Shown: positions 40,649-49,603 of the stretch, piece after piece
Position numbering within the stretch: the stretch's first letter is position 1
How the letters are laid out: each line of letters opens with the position of its first letter
Assembly (NCBI RefSeq): GCF_018986915.1
Contig: NZ_CP076723.1
Span: 2,575,501-2,639,500, forward strand
Reading direction: 5' to 3'
Length of the DNA stretch: 64,000 nt
DNA from: Geomonas oryzisoli
GTDB lineage: Bacteria > Desulfobacterota > Desulfuromonadia > Geobacterales > Geobacteraceae
Position numbers and translations under genes: made by a program
The notes under the pieces: model-generated
Databases searched by the model: none
What the model was told of the DNA's origin: nothing
The model's input: only the letters and a program-made list of their open reading frames with translations

Positions 40649-41860
40649 CTACCTCATCTGTTTGGCATAAACATCTTGCATCTTGTCGGCGTACATCCTG
40701 CTGTCGAAGTGCTCCCGCACCCTGGCCAGTCCGCGCCCGCCCATTTCCCTCGCCAGCCCCGGTTCCTGCAGCAACCGCACGATGGCAGCCGCGAGATCAT
40801 CCGGATCCCCGGGCTGAACCAGGGTCCCGGTTTCCCCGTCGACCACTATGTCGAGCGGCCCGCCTCCCCTGGTGGCGACCACCGGCTTGCCCATCGCCAT
40901 CCCCTCGATGACGACCATGCCGAAGGGCTCGGCCCTGGTCGAGGCGTGCACGACGACGTCCATGAAGTTCATCAGGGGGGGCACCTGGTCGCGGTAGCCA
41001 AGAAAGACGACCTTCCCCGTCAGCCCCAGGTCGGCCACCAGTTTTTTCATCTCGACCTCGTAGCTCTCGTCGCCGTCGGAGGCCCCCCCGACGATAAAGC
41101 CGATCGCCCCCGGCACCTGCCTGGCGACCTGTTGCGAGGCGAGAATGAATTCCCTGACACCCTTCCACTGGATGATCCTGCCGAACAGCCCGTAGCGGCG
41201 CGATTCCCTGGGGACGTTCAGCTCCGCGTAGAGATGGTCGCACGCATCGGCGGTTGCGAAGTTCTCGAGATCGAGTGCGTCATGGACCAGCGTGATCTTT
41301 TCCTCCGGCACTCCGAGGTCGCGCAGGTTGTCGGCTATCGCCCCGGAGATGGCGATATGGTGGTCGATCCACCGCGCGTACAGCCTGGTGGCGAAGCTCA
41401 CCTCCTCGAAATCCCTCAGGTGAGCCACGCACGGAACCCCGAGGAGCTTTGCCGCCATTATCCCGGGCAACTGGCTTCCCAGGATGTTATTGAGGTGGAC
41501 CAGGTCGATCTTGTGTCTGCGCCCTATGTTATAGTACCTGATTGCCTCGGGCAGATACACATAACAGATCCAGAACAGTGATCTCAGAACGGTTAACAGC
41601 CTGGCAAAGGCCTTCAGCTTGAACAAGGGAAACGGCGCGATGCGCCTGTAGATCCTGTTGTCGATCCAGGGAAGCTTCGGGATGTAGTGATAAACAACCT
41701 GCCCCTCGAAGGCCCGGCGCAGGTACTCTATCGGCTGCCCGCTGACCACGACGCATTGGAAGCGCTCATCGAGGGCCCGGACCAGGTAGCCCAAGCTGAT
41801 GATGGCGCCGCCGAAGGTGAAGGTGTTGTCCAGATACAGCACGCGGATCGGTGATTTCAT
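40649..41860 (-). CDS. Glycosyltransferase family 4
   Basis: 403 aa from the ATG at 41860, which overlaps the upstream stop (ATGA); longer frames are not needed. N-terminal IRVLYLDNTFTFGGAIISLG, IDLVHLNNILGSQLPGIMA, then RIIQWKGVREFILASQQVAR and ASTRAEPFGMVVIEGMAMG with the E-x7-E motif. Sugar donor unknown. It belongs to the block of operon-embedded family 4 enzymes that probably build the repeat unit. Confidence 0.9.
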   Translation of the reverse strand: MKSPIRVLYLDNTFTFGGAIISLGYLVRALDERFQCVVVSGQPIEYLRRAFEGQVVYHYIPKLPWIDNRIYRRIAPFPLFKLKAFARLLTVLRSLFWICYVYLPEAIRYYNIGRRHKIDLVHLNNILGSQLPGIMAAKLLGVPCVAHLRDFEEVSFATRLYARWIDHHIAISGAIADNLRDLGVPEEKITLVHDALDLENFATADACDHLYAELNVPRESRRYGLFGRIIQWKGVREFILASQQVARQVPGAIGFIVGGASDGDESYEVEMKKLVADLGLTGKVVFLGYRDQVPPLMNFMDVVVHASTRAEPFGMVVIEGMAMGKPVVATRGGGPLDIVVDGETGTLVQPGDPDDLAAAIVRLLQEPGLAREMGGRGLARVREHFDSRMYADKMQDVYAKQMR

Positions 41861-43407
41861 AGCGGTTCCCTCGCGAGCAACATCTGGTGCGCGGCCACGT
41901 ACTCGCCGCAGTGCGCCTGAAACAACTTGTGATACCGGGCTGAGCGCGCCAGGTACCGCAAAAAGGTCACGTAGTGCAGCAGCGCCCCCTGGCCGCAGCC
42001 CAGGTAAAACGCCGCCAGGGGAAGACCGGCGAGGGGTAATGCCAGCACCGCTTCGAAGGCAGCAAAGAAGTTGCACCCGCGCCGGATACGCTCCTTCTGG
42101 ATGTAGTGGTTGACCAGGTCCACCGCCGGGAACTCGCTTTTCCTCCCGGTATCCCAGTCGATGACACCACGGACGGTACCGGTCACCGGATGGACCAGCA
42201 CGTTGCCGTACCCGAAGTCACCATGAGAGGAGACAAGCTCCAAAGAGCGGCCCAAAAGCGCCTTCTTGATACCGGATACGGTGGTGCACAACGAGTCGAA
42301 GAAGGATTGGTCGATCGCCGGGCAGGCCCGGATCACCTCCATGTCCTCCCGGAACAGCGCGTCCAGGGTCGCCTGGTCCAAAAGCACGCGGTGCCCGCTG
42401 GCTTCTGCCAGCCGCGTCAAGAAGAGCTCCATGTCCCGGTCGGTGCGGCGCCGGATCCAGGGGGTCAGCCTTTTCCAGGCCAGCTCGCCGGGGAGCTTCG
42501 TTTCCAGGTAGACGGTGACACCGGGCCTCGTGCGCCGTCCCAAAGGGGTCGGGATCAGGCGCTGCAAAGCGGCGTCGCCAAGGCTGCGCAGATACCCGAG
42601 GTACTGCGCGTTCCTGGCGATTATGGCGTCGGAAGCCGCATCGAAAACCAGGCGTGCGACGAAGCGCCGCCCCGTCCCCTGCTCCGCGAGGAACAACACC
42701 ACGGCACCCCGCGAACGGACGTCCACGCGCTCCACGAAACATGCGGAGCTCCCGCCGACATGGGCGGAGACCATATCGACCACGTCCCCGATGAGCATGC
42801 GCCCCCAGGAAGCCGAAGGGAGGACGACCACGACAGCACGCCTGGCAAGAAACCGGGCAAGCACCCCCTTTCTCGTCAGAGAAGCCGCCGGGAAAGCGTC
42901 ATACCGCGTTGGGCGACCGGAAAAGTCAGCCGCAACGAGTTCCTGCAAACCTTCCCCCCCTGCAGCCGCAAGGAACCGCCGGGAGAGCGGGACGGCTTCA
43001 GGGCAGAGCCTTTCCAGGCGCCCCCGGAAAAGCTGCCACCGTTCGGCGAAGGTCAGCGGGCACGGGTCTTCCCCTCTTCCCCGCGACAACAGGGGGTTTT
43101 CCGCGACAATGACCACCACGCGATTCGCCGCTCCCCCGGCGCGCCCCTCAAGCAGAGCCGGTAATTCCCGCGACGAGCGCAACGCGGAAGAGTGCAAAAG
43201 GATCGTGGAGAACGGCTCCAGTTCGGATGGGTCGGACGGCAGCGAGTCGGCCGGCACGGCGCCGGCGTGTAATTCGCGCAGATGGCCAAGCCGCTCCCCG
43301 ATGACGAGGACCCCTCCGGCCGCCCCTTCCGTATCGCGGCGGGTTTCGGACGCCGCCGCGGCTTCCGGCGTCGCCCCCCCACGAACTGTGGCCTCTGCGC
43401 ACGACAT
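41857..43407 (-). CDS. Aminoglycoside-phosphotransferase/choline-kinase-like protein with extra N-terminal region
   Basis: 516 aa. The C-terminal half has the APH signature HGDFGYGNVLVHPVTG (catalytic Asp and Asn) and GVIDWDTGRKSEFPAVDLVN (metal-binding Asp), so it is a candidate small-molecule or sugar kinase. The N-terminal ~330 residues contain a methyltransferase-like or unknown region with RAVVVVLPSASWGRMLIGD and no clear motif. In an exopolysaccharide operon the substrate might be a sugar or lipid-linked glycan. Stop and start are coupled to both neighbours. Confidence 0.7.
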   Translation of the reverse strand: MSCAEATVRGGATPEAAAASETRRDTEGAAGGVLVIGERLGHLRELHAGAVPADSLPSDPSELEPFSTILLHSSALRSSRELPALLEGRAGGAANRVVVIVAENPLLSRGRGEDPCPLTFAERWQLFRGRLERLCPEAVPLSRRFLAAAGGEGLQELVAADFSGRPTRYDAFPAASLTRKGVLARFLARRAVVVVLPSASWGRMLIGDVVDMVSAHVGGSSACFVERVDVRSRGAVVLFLAEQGTGRRFVARLVFDAASDAIIARNAQYLGYLRSLGDAALQRLIPTPLGRRTRPGVTVYLETKLPGELAWKRLTPWIRRRTDRDMELFLTRLAEASGHRVLLDQATLDALFREDMEVIRACPAIDQSFFDSLCTTVSGIKKALLGRSLELVSSHGDFGYGNVLVHPVTGTVRGVIDWDTGRKSEFPAVDLVNHYIQKERIRRGCNFFAAFEAVLALPLAGLPLAAFYLGCGQGALLHYVTFLRYLARSARYHKLFQAHCGEYVAAHQMLLAREPL

Positions 43408-43409
43408 TG

Positions 43410-44174
43410 CTAACGTTTCACCCCTATGGTCATGAAGCTTTCCGCGAATGATTCAAACGGGCCGCCGATCCTTTTCCTGTACAGATTTCTCTGCAACAGG
43501 TCGCACACCTTGATGCCGAGGTGCGTCGACCAGGGAAAGTAGTAGGAGCCCAGACAGACGGGGAAGGTCTCGACCCGGTCCAGGCCGCTGTCCCGGTAGA
43601 GCCCCTCCAGGTCGGCCCAGTCGATCCAGCCCGACTGGATGACGTCCCCCGCCGATTCCTCCTTTTTCTTGTCCATCCAGCGCGGGCTCTTGGTGATGAT
43701 GATGAGGTGCCCCCCCGGGGCCAGGAGCCGGGCGCACTTGCCGATGACGGCGGCCTTGCTGTCCATGTACTCGAGGGCGCGCACGGAAAAGATCACGTCG
43801 AAGCTACGCTCGAACGCAACGTCGTCGCTGCCGAAATCACCGCACCGGGCCTCGATGCCCGCCGCGGGAAAGCGTTCGGCGAGGACCTTCAGCATTTCCG
43901 TCGAGATGTCGACGACGGTCAACTGCCGGGCCCTTTTCAGGCAGAGGTCCGTCCACGTGCCCGGACCGCACCCGATCTCGAGCATGCGCTCCACGGTGCC
44001 GGCAAGCCTGCCGAGGGCGAAGTCGACGGAGGCCTTGGTCTGGCGGTAGTGACTGCGGCTGATGGGGTTATTGTTCCAGCGGTAATCGAGGTAGCCGACG
44101 CCGAGCTCCCCTACCAGGCTCTCGTAATGGCTTTTGGTGGCGACGGACAGCGTCTTATCGATGGTTTCGGACAT
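43410..44174 (-). CDS. Class I SAM-dependent methyltransferase
   Basis: 254 aa. Motif I MLEIGCGPGTWTDLCLK, motif II LTVVDISTEMLKVL, then FDVIFSVRALEYMDSKAAVI and LLAPGGHLIIITKSPRW mark a Rossmann methyltransferase. It probably methylates a sugar of the exopolysaccharide; the acceptor is unknown. It lies 2 bp upstream of the kinase-like gene and downstream of the flippase gene. Confidence 0.9.
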   Translation of the reverse strand: MSETIDKTLSVATKSHYESLVGELGVGYLDYRWNNNPISRSHYRQTKASVDFALGRLAGTVERMLEIGCGPGTWTDLCLKRARQLTVVDISTEMLKVLAERFPAAGIEARCGDFGSDDVAFERSFDVIFSVRALEYMDSKAAVIGKCARLLAPGGHLIIITKSPRWMDKKKEESAGDVIQSGWIDWADLEGLYRDSGLDRVETFPVCLGSYYFPWSTHLGIKVCDLLQRNLYRKRIGGPFESFAESFMTIGVKR

Positions 44175-44197
44175 GTATCTCTCCCTGTGGCCCGGTT

Positions 44198-45670
44198 TCA
44201 GGGCCGCTCCGGCTGCAAGAATTTCAAGGTGTTGCGGACATAGTGCACGGCCTGCTCCCTTTCATGAAGGGTGAGGGCCACGCGGCATGCGGCAAGCACG
44301 AAGACGGTGAAGAGCGCTCCTCCGCCAACCAGGCCGGTGAGCAGCGAGTAAGAATCGAAGGCGGTTTTCGCGACATAGGTCCCGACAGCCAGAACCGATA
44401 CCAGGGCAACGGGGAGCCAGTCATAGGCAAGCGGCAGCACCCGTTGCGACGCATAGTAGACCCAGAAGAACCTGGCCGCGTAAACGACCACGGTCGCCCA
44501 GGCCGCGCCGTAGGCCTGCCATTTCGGGATGAGCAGGAAGTTGACGACCAGGACCAACACGCTGCTAAACACCGCGCACACCGCGTAACTGCGGGTCTGA
44601 TTCTGTACCAGCAGGCCGAAGTTGCAGAACGCGGTCCAGGCCTGCAACACGGCTGAGACCAGGAGAAGCGGCACCAGGGCATAAGCCGGATGGAACGACT
44701 TTTCCGCCATGATCTCGACGGTCTCCCTGGCGAAGATGGCCACGAAAAGAGCCGACGCGATGACGAACAGACTGAAGTAACGGAACACCTGGAGAAAGAC
44801 GGCCTGGCCGTCGGGCTTCTTGTAGATTTCGAAACGCTGCGGCTCCCAGATCTGCTGGAAGGGGACCACGGCGAAGCAGGTGAGTATGAAGCCGAACTTG
44901 TACGCGAGCGAATAGATCCCCACGGTGGTCAGGTCTGCATAGGAGCGCAGGAAGAACCGGTCGGAAAAGGTGAGCAGGAAGCTCCCCAGGGACCAGAAGA
45001 TGATGGGGAACCCGTAGCGCACCATCTCCCGTGCCTTGACGCCGCAGAACCTGAGCCCGGTCTCGCGTATCGTGTAGATCGACAACAGCACCGAGAGCGC
45101 CAGGTTGACGATCAGGGTGCTCTTCAGTATCCCGAGCGGCCCCGCCTTGAGGAGCACGACGAAGGAGATGTTCAGGGAAAGCTGGAGCACCAGTTTCAAC
45201 AGGCTGAAGCCGACGAACAGCGCGGATTTCTGCCGGACCTTGAGAAAGATGCTCGGCAGCTCGATGCCGACGCTGAAGAACAGCGAAAAAAAGGCCACGA
45301 CGAAAAAGGGCGTGTGGGCACTATCGGAAAAGACCAGCTCCGAGAAGCTGCCGGCAAAGCACAGGCACAGCAGCGCGGTGACTGCAAAGATCGCACTCAT
45401 CAGGATGAATGCGGTGCTGATGACGGCGTTCTTGTCGCTTTCGTCGTCATATTTCGCATAGAACCGGTACACGGTGGCCGCTATCCCGAGACCTGCGACC
45501 ATGGAAATGACGTCGGTAGTGAGCCCCACCAGTTCGAGTATCCCGTAGTCACGTGGGGACAGGTAACGGGTGTACACCGGCAGCAGCAGGAAGCTCGCCG
45601 CGCGCTGTGCGAAGGTTCCCACCGTGTAGGTGAGGGTATGTCTGCTGAGGCCTTTGAGAATGTCGCTCAT
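44198..45670 (-). CDS. Wzx-type polysaccharide flippase
   Basis: 490 aa from the ATG at 45670 (a GTG at 45694 would add eight residues). Twelve or more membrane helices, beginning LKGLSRHTLTYTVGTFAQRA and LLPVYTRYLSPRDYGILEL, the family N-terminus of MOP-superfamily flippases. It moves undecaprenyl-diphosphate-linked repeat units across the inner membrane for periplasmic polymerisation. Its presence points to a Wzx/Wzy route. Confidence 0.93.
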   Translation of the reverse strand: MSDILKGLSRHTLTYTVGTFAQRAASFLLLPVYTRYLSPRDYGILELVGLTTDVISMVAGLGIAATVYRFYAKYDDESDKNAVISTAFILMSAIFAVTALLCLCFAGSFSELVFSDSAHTPFFVVAFFSLFFSVGIELPSIFLKVRQKSALFVGFSLLKLVLQLSLNISFVVLLKAGPLGILKSTLIVNLALSVLLSIYTIRETGLRFCGVKAREMVRYGFPIIFWSLGSFLLTFSDRFFLRSYADLTTVGIYSLAYKFGFILTCFAVVPFQQIWEPQRFEIYKKPDGQAVFLQVFRYFSLFVIASALFVAIFARETVEIMAEKSFHPAYALVPLLLVSAVLQAWTAFCNFGLLVQNQTRSYAVCAVFSSVLVLVVNFLLIPKWQAYGAAWATVVVYAARFFWVYYASQRVLPLAYDWLPVALVSVLAVGTYVAKTAFDSYSLLTGLVGGGALFTVFVLAACRVALTLHEREQAVHYVRNTLKFLQPERP

Positions 45671-45709
45671 AATGCACCGGATGAAAAACGGCACGTGCCT
45701 GAAAAGGCA

Positions 45710-46888
45710 CTAGCCGGCCAGGATATCTTCTATTACAGCTCCGACGGAGGCGACGTAGCGGTCGAGGGAGAACCGCGACAGGACGATCTGCCGTCCGGCC
45801 GCCCCCATCCTCTCCCGGAGCGAGCGATCGGCAGCCAGGGTGAGCATGGCCTGCGCAAGAGCGGCCGCGTCACCCGGCGGCACCAGGATTCCGGAACTGT
45901 TGTCGTCAATGATCTCGGGTATGCCGTCCACACGGCTCCCGATAGCGGGTAACCCGCAGGAAGCGCCCTCGATGAGCGAGACGCCGAAGGCCTCCCTGCG
46001 CGAGGCAAGGAGGTTGATATCGAATACCTGCTGGTAAAGCGCCAGTGGTTCGGCCACCTCTCCCAAAAATGTCACCGCCCGCTGCACCCCCATGGTCTCG
46101 GCGGCACGCCTGAAGGCGGGTTCGTCCGCGCCGCTTCCCGCGAGCACGAGGTGCAGGGCGGCGTTACTCTCGCGTGCCAGCGCGAGCGCCTCCAGCACGA
46201 CGTCGATCCCCTTGCGGTAAATCAGCGACCCCACCTGCCCCAGGACGATCCGGTCGGCGGGTATGCCCAGTTCCGCCCTCTCCCCCCCGTCCCGCTGCCG
46301 TGCGGGTGTGAAGCGCTCCGTATCGACGCTGTTGTAAATGACGGTCGAGAGCCCCTTCGGCCTGACCTTGCCGCAGAACTCGTCCCTTATGGCCCGGCTT
46401 ACGAACACGCGCGCGGTGACCCTGTTCATCCGGTACAGCAGGATGTACCTGAGGTTGTACGGCGACCTGACGTGGGATACGATGGGCACCCCGGCCAGCT
46501 TGGCCGCGTAGTAGCCGGCCTGGGAGGGAAGGCCGTTGTTGCAGTAGACCAGCCGGATGTCGTTCCGTTTTATGTAGCGGGCAAGGGAAAAGACGGTCCG
46601 GAAGAACGAGGCCACCTGCAGGCGGAGGTAGCGGCCGTCGACCATGACCTCGGGGATCTCGGCGCAGCGGGCGGTCACGCCCGCGGCCTCCAGGGCCTGC
46701 CGGTACCGTTCCCGGTTGCAGATGGCGAAGAGCCCGAACCTTTCCCTGTCCAGTCCGTACATGATCTTCAGGAGCGAGATCTCGCTCCCCCTCATGGCGT
46801 CGTCGCCGTAATGCAGAAACAGCAGGTTGCAGCGGCCGTTCCGCCCTCCCTTGCTCGCTACTGCCGGCAGCGAGTCCACGGCGGCCAC
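45710..46888 (-). CDS. Glycosyltransferase family 4
   Basis: 392 aa starting at GTG 46888, with GGAG six bases upstream inside the end of epsI. Motifs: LLFLHYGDDAMRGSEISLL, RLVYCNNGLPSQAGYYAAKL, LGQVGSLIYRKGIDVVLEAL and ASRREAFGVSLIEGASCGLP (E-x7-E). A GT-B transferase for the repeat unit; donor unknown. Confidence 0.9.
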   Translation of the reverse strand: MAAVDSLPAVASKGGRNGRCNLLFLHYGDDAMRGSEISLLKIMYGLDRERFGLFAICNRERYRQALEAAGVTARCAEIPEVMVDGRYLRLQVASFFRTVFSLARYIKRNDIRLVYCNNGLPSQAGYYAAKLAGVPIVSHVRSPYNLRYILLYRMNRVTARVFVSRAIRDEFCGKVRPKGLSTVIYNSVDTERFTPARQRDGGERAELGIPADRIVLGQVGSLIYRKGIDVVLEALALARESNAALHLVLAGSGADEPAFRRAAETMGVQRAVTFLGEVAEPLALYQQVFDINLLASRREAFGVSLIEGASCGLPAIGSRVDGIPEIIDDNSSGILVPPGDAAALAQAMLTLAADRSLRERMGAAGRQIVLSRFSLDRYVASVGAVIEDILAG

Positions 46889-47542
46889 CTAGCGCTCCAC
46901 CGGCCAGTAGCCGGGGAGCAGGTTCATCACCTTTTCGGCGAATGCGCCGGTCGTCTTCTTGGCCGAAGGCACCATCGCATCGGGAGCCGCCATGTACACC
47001 TCGACGAACGCGCCGTCGTTGCGGTTTCGCAGCACGCGCCCCTTGAAGCGTTCCAGATTCTGCCGCCAACCGGTGGCGACCACCTTGGTTCCGGCGGTCT
47101 GGTACCAGTGCAGCATGACGGTGCTCGCCCCGTCTTTCCTTGCGAGGACGTAGTTCACCGGGACGGGCTCCGGCCTTCCCTGCTGTTTCAGGGTCACGGT
47201 CCCGGTGTCCACGATGGCAGCACCTGCGCCGGGAAGGCAGGCGTATGGGTTGTGCCCGGTGCGCCCCCCTTTGGCCGTGCCGTAGTAGCCAATATAGAGA
47301 GTGACGACCTGCCCGTCGGCGTTGCGGTAGTGGCGATAGACATGCTGGTCCGCGTTCAGCTCCCGGTACACCAGCTCCGGGAAGACATCGTCAATGCCCC
47401 GGTAATCGCCGATGGTCATGGGCAATTTCTCCAGGTTGGTCCGCACCACGACGACCCGGGGACGGGCCGCGATGAACCCGGCGGCGGTCCCGGCGCAAAC
47501 CAGCAGCACGAGTGCGAACAGGAAGACCTTAGTTCCGATCAT
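46889..47542 (-). CDS. epsI: Exosortase-associated protein EpsI
   Basis: 217 aa. One N-terminal membrane helix (KVFLFALVLLVCAGTAAGFI) and a periplasmic DUF3485 domain with YRGIDDVFPELVYRELNADQ, TLYIGYYGTAKGGRTGHNPY, ACLPGAGAAI and MLHWYQTAGTKVVA. EpsI is required with the exosortase for exopolysaccharide or PEP-CTERM function in XrtA-type systems; its exact biochemical role is unknown. It overlaps the exosortase gene by 14 bp. Confidence 0.92.
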   Translation of the reverse strand: MIGTKVFLFALVLLVCAGTAAGFIAARPRVVVVRTNLEKLPMTIGDYRGIDDVFPELVYRELNADQHVYRHYRNADGQVVTLYIGYYGTAKGGRTGHNPYACLPGAGAAIVDTGTVTLKQQGRPEPVPVNYVLARKDGASTVMLHWYQTAGTKVVATGWRQNLERFKGRVLRNRNDGAFVEVYMAAPDAMVPSAKKTTGAFAEKVMNLLPGYWPVER

Positions 47543-48368
47543 GGGACACCTTCCTGGTAAGCAGCAGGTGGATCATCCAGAGCATGAGCAACCCGAATGC
47601 GAAAACCGCCAGACCGGAGAAATCGTGCAGGAAGCCGCGGGCGACCCTGTCGCCGAAATAGTTGGCCAGTATGCCGGTCCCGCTGATCCGGATGATGTTG
47701 GCAGTCATGGCGATGGGGACCGCCGCGACCACGATGAGCGCCCGCCGTTGCCAGCCGACCGGGGCCAGGTAGGCGAATATCGAACCCAGCATGGTGAGCG
47801 ACATGATCGACCTGATGCCGCTGCATGCCTCCGCGACCTCGAGCTGCGTCCCCACGAAGTAAAGCATGTTCCCCTCGCGGTACACCGGGATGGCGCACAT
47901 CTGGATGATCCAGGCGGAGAGCCGTGTGGCGATCAGCTGCAGCGGCATCGAGACGAGACTCATCACCGAGTAGGGAACCGGGACCATGAAGAGCAGGAAC
48001 AGGACCGGGAAGGCCATGACCCGGATCCACGCGTTGCCCAGACAGAACCAAAGGAGGCCGAAGAGGGACGCCACCATGGCTATGCGCGCCGGGAAAGCGG
48101 CCCCGCCCGCGAAGCTCACGAGGTAGATCGCCAGGCTCGCTGCGAGGATAACGCCTCCCCACTTGGCACAGTCGATCTCCCCCGCGCTAAGTTCGCCCTT
48201 TTGGTGCCACAGGAAGTAGAGCGTCACCAACGGGACCAGGAAGCCATGGTTGTTGTCGGAATGGCTACCCCACTCCCCCACCATCTCCGGCACGATGGGT
48301 GAGAAGACCGCTAACCAGAGGGCGACCAGCAACGAGAGCTTTATCTTGTCGTTTCGCGATAAAGGCAT
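47529..48368 (-). CDS. xrtA: Exosortase (XrtA-type)
   Basis: 279 aa from the ATG at 48368 (GGAGAG seven bases upstream); an ATG at 48383 would add five residues. About eight membrane helices carry the transpeptidase triad: Cys182 in VAEACSGIRS, Arg227 in TANIIRISG and His248 in RGFLHDFSG. The enzyme recognises the PEP motif and C-terminal helix of PEP-CTERM proteins, cleaves them and probably passes them to an acceptor. Candidate substrates are at 61688 and 63342. Confidence 0.94.
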   Translation of the reverse strand: MPLSRNDKIKLSLLVALWLAVFSPIVPEMVGEWGSHSDNNHGFLVPLVTLYFLWHQKGELSAGEIDCAKWGGVILAASLAIYLVSFAGGAAFPARIAMVASLFGLLWFCLGNAWIRVMAFPVLFLLFMVPVPYSVMSLVSMPLQLIATRLSAWIIQMCAIPVYREGNMLYFVGTQLEVAEACSGIRSIMSLTMLGSIFAYLAPVGWQRRALIVVAAVPIAMTANIIRISGTGILANYFGDRVARGFLHDFSGLAVFAFGLLMLWMIHLLLTRKVSHDRN

Positions 48369-48394
48369 GCAGATTCTCTCCATGAACCCTCAGT

Positions 48395-49591
48395 TCAACG
48401 GGCCCGGTACGACTCCCGCACCAGCCCCAGCAGATCCTCGAGGTCGCGCATCCTTACGTACGGGTGCAAAGGTATCGTCACCAACCGGTGCGCCACCTGT
48501 TCGGCGCAGGGAGCGGCGCAGGCCGCCATGCCCCGCAGTTGCGGGATGTTCGGGACGGCGTCCGGGTAGGCCGTTGCCGCCCCCAGCCCGGCCGCTTCGC
48601 TTTTTTCGATCAACCACCGCCTCTGCTCCCCATCCTCGAGCAGAACGGGAAACCTGATCAGGTTGGCGAGCGCCCCCCCGAGAGGGGCCGGCACCTCGAG
48701 CCCCGCCCGCTCCAGGACGGCCGCACGCTCAAGACGCGCCGCGCGCATCCGGGCCAGTTTGTCCTGCCACCCAAGCGTCAGCCCCGCCTGAAACGCGCCC
48801 AGCCGTTTGATCCCGAAACCGGGTTCGAAGGTGGTGTCCCCTATCCCGAGGAACGGCAGGGCCTTGGGAAGCCAGAACAGGCCGGGGCGGACCAGGACAC
48901 AGAGCACGAGCGCGTAGCAAAGGGCCGTCACACCATCGATCCACCCTTCACGCGGCAGCGCCCCGGTGATCCGCCCTATGGCAGCGCCCAGTCGCGCGTC
49001 CCCCGTCAGGATGATGCCGCCGGAAACGGTGGAGAGGGCCTTGCCGCGCCCCAGGCTGAAGAGCGCGACGTCCCCGAGGGTGCCGAGCTTTCTTCCCCCG
49101 GCCTCTCCCCCCATGGCCTGGGCCGCATCCTCGACCACCGCGACCCCGTACCGGGAAGCGGCCCGCCTGAGCCGCTCCACGTCGGCGGGAAGGCCGAAGA
49201 GGTGGGTGGAAACCGCGCACAGGACACGCCCCCCGGCCAGGGCCTCTTCGAGCTTCGCCCAGTCGAAATCGAGCGTGCGGGGATCGATATCGCAGGGGCG
49301 CACCTTGAGCCCGGCCCTCACCACCGCCGCGGGGACCGAGTAGCAGGTGTAGGCGGGGATGAGGACCTCGTCCCGGCCCGCGCCGGTTTCCTTAAGGGCG
49401 GACAGGATCACGGCGAGGGCCGCCTTCCCGGAACTGAGCAGGAAGACGTGGGGCATGTCGTAGTACCGCTTCAGCTCCTCCTCGAACCTTTCGAGGGCCT
49501 TGTCGCCCGAGAAAAAGGCCCGGACGCCGCAGAGGATTTCCCTCAAGGATAACGGTGTGGCTGCCGGGGGAAGAGTTCTGCCGATGCGCAT
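48395..49591 (-). CDS. DegT/DnrJ/EryC1/StrS-type PLP aminotransferase
   Basis: 398 aa. Motifs of the family: VFLLSSGKAALAVILSALKE, VLIPAYTCYSVPAAVVRAGL, VVEDAAQAMGGEAGGRKLGT, and FSLGRGKALSTVSGGIILTG, where the Lys is the likely PLP-binding residue. It probably makes an amino sugar for the exopolysaccharide. A membrane-like stretch (ALCYALVLCVLVRPGLFWL) in the small domain is unusual for the family but also seen in exosortase-linked members. It lies 26 bp upstream of the exosortase start. Confidence 0.85.
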   Translation of the reverse strand: MRIGRTLPPAATPLSLREILCGVRAFFSGDKALERFEEELKRYYDMPHVFLLSSGKAALAVILSALKETGAGRDEVLIPAYTCYSVPAAVVRAGLKVRPCDIDPRTLDFDWAKLEEALAGGRVLCAVSTHLFGLPADVERLRRAASRYGVAVVEDAAQAMGGEAGGRKLGTLGDVALFSLGRGKALSTVSGGIILTGDARLGAAIGRITGALPREGWIDGVTALCYALVLCVLVRPGLFWLPKALPFLGIGDTTFEPGFGIKRLGAFQAGLTLGWQDKLARMRAARLERAAVLERAGLEVPAPLGGALANLIRFPVLLEDGEQRRWLIEKSEAAGLGAATAYPDAVPNIPQLRGMAACAAPCAEQVAHRLVTIPLHPYVRMRDLEDLLGLVRESYRAR

Positions 49592-49603
49592 GGGACCGCT
49601 CCT

